Part shown: positions 30,714 through 34,789 of the stretch, in pieces
Position numbering within the stretch: position 1 is the first letter of the stretch
Layout of the letters: each line of letters starts with the position of its first letter
Assembly: GCA_016869645.1 (NCBI GenBank)
Contig: VGDO01000042.1
Span: 1 to 34,789 of the forward strand
Reading direction: 5' to 3'
Length of the DNA stretch: 34,789 nt
From: Alphaproteobacteria bacterium
GTDB taxonomy: Bacteria; Pseudomonadota; Alphaproteobacteria; SHVW01
Notes under the pieces: model-generated
Told to the model about the DNA's origin: nothing
What the model saw: the letters and a program-made list of their open reading frames with translations, nothing else
Databases searched by the model: none
Made by a program: the position numbers and the translations under genes

Positions 30714-31673
30714 CTACATCCGCCTGAAGGAGTTATAGACGTTGCGCGTGTGCCCGATGGCGTGCTGCGCATTGTTGGCCCAGGTTGCGTCGAGATCGGC
30801 GAGCGGCTTGAGGTCGATCACCTCCTGCTCGGTCTTGCCTTCGTTGAACAGTTTCTCGATGCGGTCGCGCGACGTGACCAGCATGTCGCGGAAAGTCACG
30901 AGATCGGCCTTGGTCGCAAGCGGGCCATGGCCCGGCACGATCTTGGTCTGGTCATTGGACACGCGCAGATAGGTGTCGACGGCGCGGATCATGCCGCGCA
31001 CGTCTCCGCCATTGGCGAAATCGATGTTCTGATAGCGCTTGAGGTTGTTGAAGGTATCGCCGGTGGCGAGCACGTTGGCGTCGGCGAAATAGACCCAGGT
31101 ATCGCCGTCGGTATGGGAATTCGATATGTGGGTGAGCTGCGCCTTGCGGCCGCCGGCCTCAAGCGTGAGTCCGCCCACGGCATAAGTCTGCTTGGGCAGC
31201 GCCTCTGCCGGACGCGGCGGGTTCACGGCGCCGGTCAGGCCATTGATCGTGCCGGCGGCGAGGCGGATCCGAATGTTGTCGTGCGCCACGATGACGGCGC
31301 CGTCCTTGGCGAAGTTCTCGTTCCCGCCGGTGTGATCGCCGTGATAGTGCGTGTTGACCAGGTACTTGATCGGCAGCGGCGCGATGTCGCGGATCGCCGC
31401 CTTGATCTTGTCGGAGAGCGGTGCGAACTGGCCGTCGATCATCATGATGGCATCGCTGCCGACAGCGACCGTGATGTTGCCGCCCTGTCCCATCAACATA
31501 TAGGTCTTGTTGCCGAGGTCGATTGTCCGGATCTGGACATTGACCCAGTCGACCAGCGGCGGAGCCGGTGGCGCGGCGGGCGGCGTGGCCTGCTGAGCCG
31601 CGGCGACGACACTTGCCAAGAGGCCTGCGGCTGCAATTGCGGTGAGCGCTGTCCTTCTGGCAAAGTTCGTCAT
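30714..31673 (-). CDS. Exported metallo-beta-lactamase-fold hydrolase
   Basis: This 319-residue protein has a signal peptide (about 1-26, cleavage after VVAA) and a Pro/Ala-rich linker. The MBL domain follows, with metal site THYHGDHTGG, a later His in HISNSHTDGDTWVYF, Asp in LATGDTFNN and the last His in VPGHGPLA. The metal site is complete. It resembles periplasmic MBL-fold proteins distantly related to class B lactamases and quinoprotein-associated hydrolases; antibiotic hydrolysis should not be assumed. ATG 31673 has GGGAGG at 9 bases. It is divergent from the hydroxyacid dehydrogenase gene across an 80-base spacer. Confidence 0.88.
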   Translation of the reverse strand: MTNFARRTALTAIAAAGLLASVVAAAQQATPPAAPPAPPLVDWVNVQIRTIDLGNKTYMLMGQGGNITVAVGSDAIMMIDGQFAPLSDKIKAAIRDIAPLPIKYLVNTHYHGDHTGGNENFAKDGAVIVAHDNIRIRLAAGTINGLTGAVNPPRPAEALPKQTYAVGGLTLEAGGRKAQLTHISNSHTDGDTWVYFADANVLATGDTFNNLKRYQNIDFANGGDVRGMIRAVDTYLRVSNDQTKIVPGHGPLATKADLVTFRDMLVTSRDRIEKLFNEGKTEQEVIDLKPLADLDATWANNAQHAIGHTRNVYNSFRRM

Positions 31674-31692
31674 CGTGGGCATCCTCCCGTGA

Positions 31693-31734
31693 GGTTGCGG
31701 AATTTCTTGCATCATATCCTCTTGCCGCGCAACC
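31693..31734. promoter_or_regulatory. Inverted repeat GGTTGCG-N28-CGCAACC in a divergent promoter region
   Basis: Perfect 7-base arms at 31693-31699 and 31728-31734 bracket an AT-rich core between the divergent hydrolase and hydroxyacid dehydrogenase genes. A dimeric repressor or loop-forming regulator could control both. No regulator gene is adjacent. Confidence 0.4.
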
Positions 31735-31753
31735 ATCCCAAGAAAATGCACGA

Positions 31754-32794
31754 ATGAGCGGTGAACGGATGGCCCAGAACAAGTTCAGGATCGGCATTTC
31801 GCGGACTGTGCTCGACAGCGCCGGCAAGACCATCTTCGATCCCGCGGCGCTCGCCTTGATCGAGGGCTCCGACATCGAGTGGGAGTATCTCGCGCGGGCC
31901 GATCCTGACGTCACCCCGCAGATCGCGCAGAGCTACGACGCCCTGTGCGTCATGCTCGGACGCGTCACGCGCGCCACCTTCGCCGGCGGCGGCCATCGCC
32001 TGAAGCTGATCGCGCGCTTCGGCGTCGGCTACGATACGATCGACGTGCCGGCCTGCACCGAGAACGGCGTGCTGGTCGCAATTGCGCCCGATGGCGTGCG
32101 CCGGCCGGTCGCGACCACGGTCATCACCTTCATGCTGGCGCTGGCGCAGAAGCTGTTGATCAAGGATCGCCTGACGCGCGAGGGGCGTTGGGCGGACAAG
32201 CTCAACCACATGGGCATGGGGCTGACCGGCCGCGTGCTTGGTGCGATCGGGCTCGGCAACATTGGCGCCGAGGTGTTCAGGCTCGCGCGGCCCTTCGGCT
32301 TGCGGCACCTCGCCTGCGATCCCTATGCCTCGGCCGATCTTGCGCGTGAGCTCGACGTCGAGCTGTGCGATCTCGATACCTTGCTGGCCGCGTCCGACTT
32401 CGTCAGCGTCAACTGCCCGTTGAGCGAGGCCACGCGCGGCCTGATCGGCGCCCGCGAACTGTCGCTGATGAAGCCGACCGCCTATCTGATCAACACGGCG
32501 CGCGGACCGATCGTGCAGGAGCGTGCACTCTATGAGGCGCTGGCCGGTGGGCGCATCGCCGGCGCCGGGCTCGACGTGTTCGAGGTCGAGCCGGCTGCGG
32601 CGGAAAATCCGCTCTTCGCGCTCGACAATGTCATCGTCACCCCGCATGGTCTGTGCTTCACGGACGAATGCCTGACCGGGCTTGCGCGCAGCGCCTTCGG
32701 CGCGGCGCGTGCTGCGGCCGTCGGGCGGGTGCCCGACCACTTGGTCAATCCCGAGGCGCTGGCTCACCCCGCCCTGGCCCATTTGCGCCGCTAA
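31754..32794 (+). CDS. D-2-hydroxyacid dehydrogenase family protein
   Basis: This 346-residue NAD(P)-dependent dehydrogenase has the D-isomer-specific fold. Landmarks are ARFGVGYDTIDV, the Rossmann motif GAIGLGNIGAEVF, the NTARGPIV loop with catalytic Arg, GLDVFEVEP with Glu, and TPHGLCFTDE with catalytic His. The specific substrate (glycerate, phosphoglycerate, hydroxypyruvate or other) cannot be fixed. ATG 31754 is used; ATG 31769 is a possible later start. It is divergent from the exported MBL-fold hydrolase. Confidence 0.9.
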   Translation: MSGERMAQNKFRIGISRTVLDSAGKTIFDPAALALIEGSDIEWEYLARADPDVTPQIAQSYDALCVMLGRVTRATFAGGGHRLKLIARFGVGYDTIDVPACTENGVLVAIAPDGVRRPVATTVITFMLALAQKLLIKDRLTREGRWADKLNHMGMGLTGRVLGAIGLGNIGAEVFRLARPFGLRHLACDPYASADLARELDVELCDLDTLLAASDFVSVNCPLSEATRGLIGARELSLMKPTAYLINTARGPIVQERALYEALAGGRIAGAGLDVFEVEPAAAENPLFALDNVIVTPHGLCFTDECLTGLARSAFGAARAAAVGRVPDHLVNPEALAHPALAHLRR

Positions 32795-32890
32795 ACTGTC
32801 ACCGTCTTGCTACTTCCTGGTGCTCTTGCGCCCGCGCCGCGCTGTCGCCACGTGTTGTTCCGGCGGGGGCAGCCGTGTGGGAGATCCGAA

Positions 32891-33526
32891 ATGGTGACGA
32901 TCGACGAGCGCGCCCGTTCGCCCCTTTGGCTGAAGGTGGCCTATGCCATCGGCGTACCCGTCATCGTGGCGGTCTATTGGCCGTTCTATGGACCGCAGAA
33001 TTTCCTGTGGCTGTCCGACGTCGCGCTGTTCTGCACGGCCATTGCCGTGCTGGCCGACAACCGCCTGTTCGCCAGCATGCCCGCGGCCGGCGTGCTCCCG
33101 CTGGAGGTCGCGTGGGCGGTCGATTTCGTCTGCGGCGGCAAGCTGATGGGCCTCGCCTCATACATGTTCGATCCCTCGCTCGGCTGGTGGCTGCGCGGCT
33201 TGTCGCTGTTCCATCTGGCGTTGCCGCCGACGCTCATCTACATCGTCTGGCGCGATGGCTACGATCGGCGCGCCCTGGTGTGGCAGGCTCTGCTCACCGT
33301 GGCGGTCCTGCTGCTGACCTACTACCTCACCGACCCGGGCGAGAACATCAACTGGGTGTTCGGTCCCAACGGCCAGCCGCAGCACGATACGGCGTCGCAC
33401 ATCTATCTGATGAAGGTGATGGCGGTCATCCTGATCGGTGTCCTGCTGCCGATGCACTACCTGCTGCAATGGCTGTTCGGCGACGAGCGGCGCGCGGCGC
33501 GGGAATTCCAAGCGGCCGGCAACTAG
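32891..33526 (+). CDS. Polytopic membrane protein of unknown function
   Basis: This 211-residue protein has about six hydrophobic helices, with motifs WPFYGPQNFLWLSDVALF, VLPLEVAWAVDFV, FHLALPPTLIYIVWRDGYDRRAL and DPGENINWVFG in which aromatic and charged residues are conspicuous. Similar uncharacterised membrane-associated proteins occur in diverse bacteria. ATG 32891 follows GGGAGA. I cannot name a function. It follows the dehydrogenase by 96 bases. Confidence 0.75.
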   Translation: MVTIDERARSPLWLKVAYAIGVPVIVAVYWPFYGPQNFLWLSDVALFCTAIAVLADNRLFASMPAAGVLPLEVAWAVDFVCGGKLMGLASYMFDPSLGWWLRGLSLFHLALPPTLIYIVWRDGYDRRALVWQALLTVAVLLLTYYLTDPGENINWVFGPNGQPQHDTASHIYLMKVMAVILIGVLLPMHYLLQWLFGDERRAAREFQAAGN

Positions 33527-33663
33527 ACTCTGTTCTTTCATTTCTGGATTGCTGCGGCCCGGCCGCGATTGCGGTGGTAGACGGAAAGCGTCGTTGCATG
33601 CCATGAATCGGTCTCGGGGAAGCCGTGCGGTGAGTGCGCGGCCGGAGATCGAAAGGACAAGCA

Positions 33664-34677
33664 ATGCGCCGCAATCACCGTCTGCCGCAGGGCACGGTTC
33701 ACCGCCTCATGCATGACTCGAAGGTCCTGGTCGGCAATGGCCTCGACGATCCGACCCGCCGCGAGCTGCATGTCTGGACGCCGCCTGGCTGGACGAAAGA
33801 CCGCAAGCTGCCGCTGCTGGTCGACATGCCCGGCTTCGCCGGGACCGGGCCGATCCATACCGCGTGGAAACCGGTCGGCGAGAACGTGCCGGAACGGCTC
33901 GATCGGTTGACCGCTGAGGGCGCCCTGCCGCCGGTCGTCGTCGCCTTCCCCGATTGTGCGACCATCATCGGCGGCAACCAGTATCTCAACAGCGCCGGCA
34001 CCGGCCGCTATGCGGACTATCTGATCCGGGAGATCGTTCCCTTCGTGGAGCGCGAGTTCAATTGCGGCGGAACCGGGCGCCGCGGCTGCTTCGGCAAGTC
34101 GTCGGGTGGATATGGCGCAATCTATCACGGGCTCCACCACGCCGATTTCTGGGCGGCGATCGCCTGCAATTCCGGCGACATGGGCTTCGACGCGCTGCAC
34201 ATCCCCGAGTTCTACGTCGCGCTCGACGTGCTGCAGCGCTTCGACTGGTCGATCGAGAAGTTCTTCCGCAACTTCGAGGTCAAGAACAAGCCGACGGTCA
34301 ATGACCGGCATTGCCGGATGTTCCTGGCGATGGGCGCCTACTACGACCCCGACCCGTCCTCGTTCCGCAACATGCGCCTGCCGGGCGATCCCTATACGGC
34401 CGAGCTCATTCCCGAGCGCTGGGACAACTGGATGCGCCACGATCCCGTGGTCATGGCCGATGCCAAAGGGCCCGAGCTCAAGAAGCTCAAGACCGTCTGG
34501 CTCGATTGCGGCGACCACGATCAGTTCCGCATCCACTACGGCATGCGGCGCCTGCATCGCAAGCTCGAGAAGATGGGCGTCACGCACGCCTACGAGGAGT
34601 TCGACGACGATCACACTGACGTCGACTATCGCATGGACAGGTTCCTGCCGGTGCTGGCCAAGGCGCTCTCGGCGTAG
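33664..34677 (+). CDS. Esterase of the alpha/beta-hydrolase (esterase D/enterochelin esterase-like) fold
   Basis: This 337-residue hydrolase shows the nucleophile elbow FGKSSGGYG (Ser), an acid in WLDCGDHDQF (Asp) and a catalytic His in FDDDHTDVDYR, which completes a Ser-Asp-His triad. The N-terminal strand part reads RRELHVWTPPGW and LPLLVDMPGFAG. There is no signal peptide, so it should be cytoplasmic. The substrate is unknown. ATG 33664 follows AAAGGA at 6 bases; an upstream ATG at 33634 has none. Confidence 0.87.
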   Translation: MRRNHRLPQGTVHRLMHDSKVLVGNGLDDPTRRELHVWTPPGWTKDRKLPLLVDMPGFAGTGPIHTAWKPVGENVPERLDRLTAEGALPPVVVAFPDCATIIGGNQYLNSAGTGRYADYLIREIVPFVEREFNCGGTGRRGCFGKSSGGYGAIYHGLHHADFWAAIACNSGDMGFDALHIPEFYVALDVLQRFDWSIEKFFRNFEVKNKPTVNDRHCRMFLAMGAYYDPDPSSFRNMRLPGDPYTAELIPERWDNWMRHDPVVMADAKGPELKKLKTVWLDCGDHDQFRIHYGMRRLHRKLEKMGVTHAYEEFDDDHTDVDYRMDRFLPVLAKALSA

Positions 34678-34692
34678 TCGTCGAAAAGCCGT

Positions 34693-34789
34693 CTAGAGAT
34701 CGAGGCGTCGGACGCCCGAACGATCGTGCTCGTCCTCGGCTCCCTCGCGATGCGAGGCGTTGACAGCGTGTGCTTCCGCCCACTCGCGC
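34693..34789 (-). CDS. 3' end of a gene cut by the right edge of the window
   Basis: On the minus strand a frame enters from the right edge and ends with TAG at 34693-34695. The visible residues include REWAEAHAVNASHREG and DRSGVRRLDL before the stop, and the codons are GC-rich in the third position. It converges on the esterase gene. About 32 residues are too few for a family call. Confidence 0.4.
   Translation of the reverse strand, partial: REWAEAHAVNASHREGAEDEHDRSGVRRLDL

Noticed and set aside
30714..31673. Metallo-beta-lactamase fold read as an antibiotic-resistance gene
   Set aside because: Only the fold and metal ligands can be supported; many exported MBL-fold proteins have other substrates.

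Overview
The window is GC-rich (mostly high-60s percent by eye) with densely packed genes that often overlap by 4 bases (ATGA or GTGA junctions). It looks like an alphaproteobacterial chromosome, plausibly a Rhodospirillales/Hyphomicrobiales-type soil or water bacterium. The evidence is a lexA gene preceded by the alphaproteobacterial SOS box GTTC-N7-GTTC, a trpG-trpD-trpC-moaC-moeA gene string, a formate dehydrogenase locus with the DUF3305/DUF3306 accessory genes, a Bug-type solute receptor and a DUF1127 protein. No rRNA, tRNA, CRISPR array, phage or insertion sequence was seen.

Layout. 1-6.5 kb: a receiver-only response regulator with Glu at the phosphoacceptor position, a ComEC-type channel, a PhzS-like flavin monooxygenase, a Bug substrate-binding protein, and lexA with two SOS-type boxes. 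6.9-18.7 kb: a complete formate dehydrogenase (FDH) locus. It has a divergent 680-residue poly-ferredoxin, a five-gene overlapping accessory operon (lipoate/biotin-ligase-like, DUF6505, DUF6352, DUF3305, DUF3306), then a second operon with its own promoter. That operon encodes an HTH-TorD fusion chaperone, the small Tat protein FdhX, catalytic FdhA (Cys form), FdhB, the cytochrome b subunit FdhC and an unlisted 43-residue membrane protein, and ends in a strong terminator. 18.8-24.4 kb, minus strand: trpG-trpD-trpC-moaC-moeA followed by a WD40-cytochrome c fusion that converges on the FDH operon. 24.4-25.1 kb: an AbrB/MazF toxin-antitoxin pair whose toxin is frameshifted. 25.1-34.8 kb: mixed single genes (DUF1127, TerB-like, cupin, nitroreductase, kelch, an orphan fliG, DUF2177, small winged helix, metallo-beta-lactamase-fold hydrolase, D-2-hydroxyacid dehydrogenase, membrane protein, esterase, and a gene cut by the right edge).

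The genes of the central block fit one process. MoaC and MoeA make molybdenum cofactor, the TorD-family chaperone and accessory proteins help assemble the Mo/W enzyme, FdhABC oxidises formate at the membrane, and the WD40-cytochrome c could serve as a periplasmic electron carrier or sensor (inference).

The most interesting signal is regulatory. The TorD chaperone carries an N-terminal YdaS/Cro-like helix-turn-helix. Its start codon lies in an inverted repeat, CATTCTC-N12-GAGAATG, that encloses the ribosome binding site. The same arms, with the ATG at exactly the same place, enclose the ribosome binding site of the WD40-cytochrome c gene 7 kb away (CATTCTC-N15-GAGAATG). This suggests a dedicated switch, possibly one in which the chaperone's own HTH reports enzyme maturation. 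Other oddities are a 120-base island of about 40% GC inside trpC, two frameshifts in mazF, and tandem duplications at the kelch gene start.
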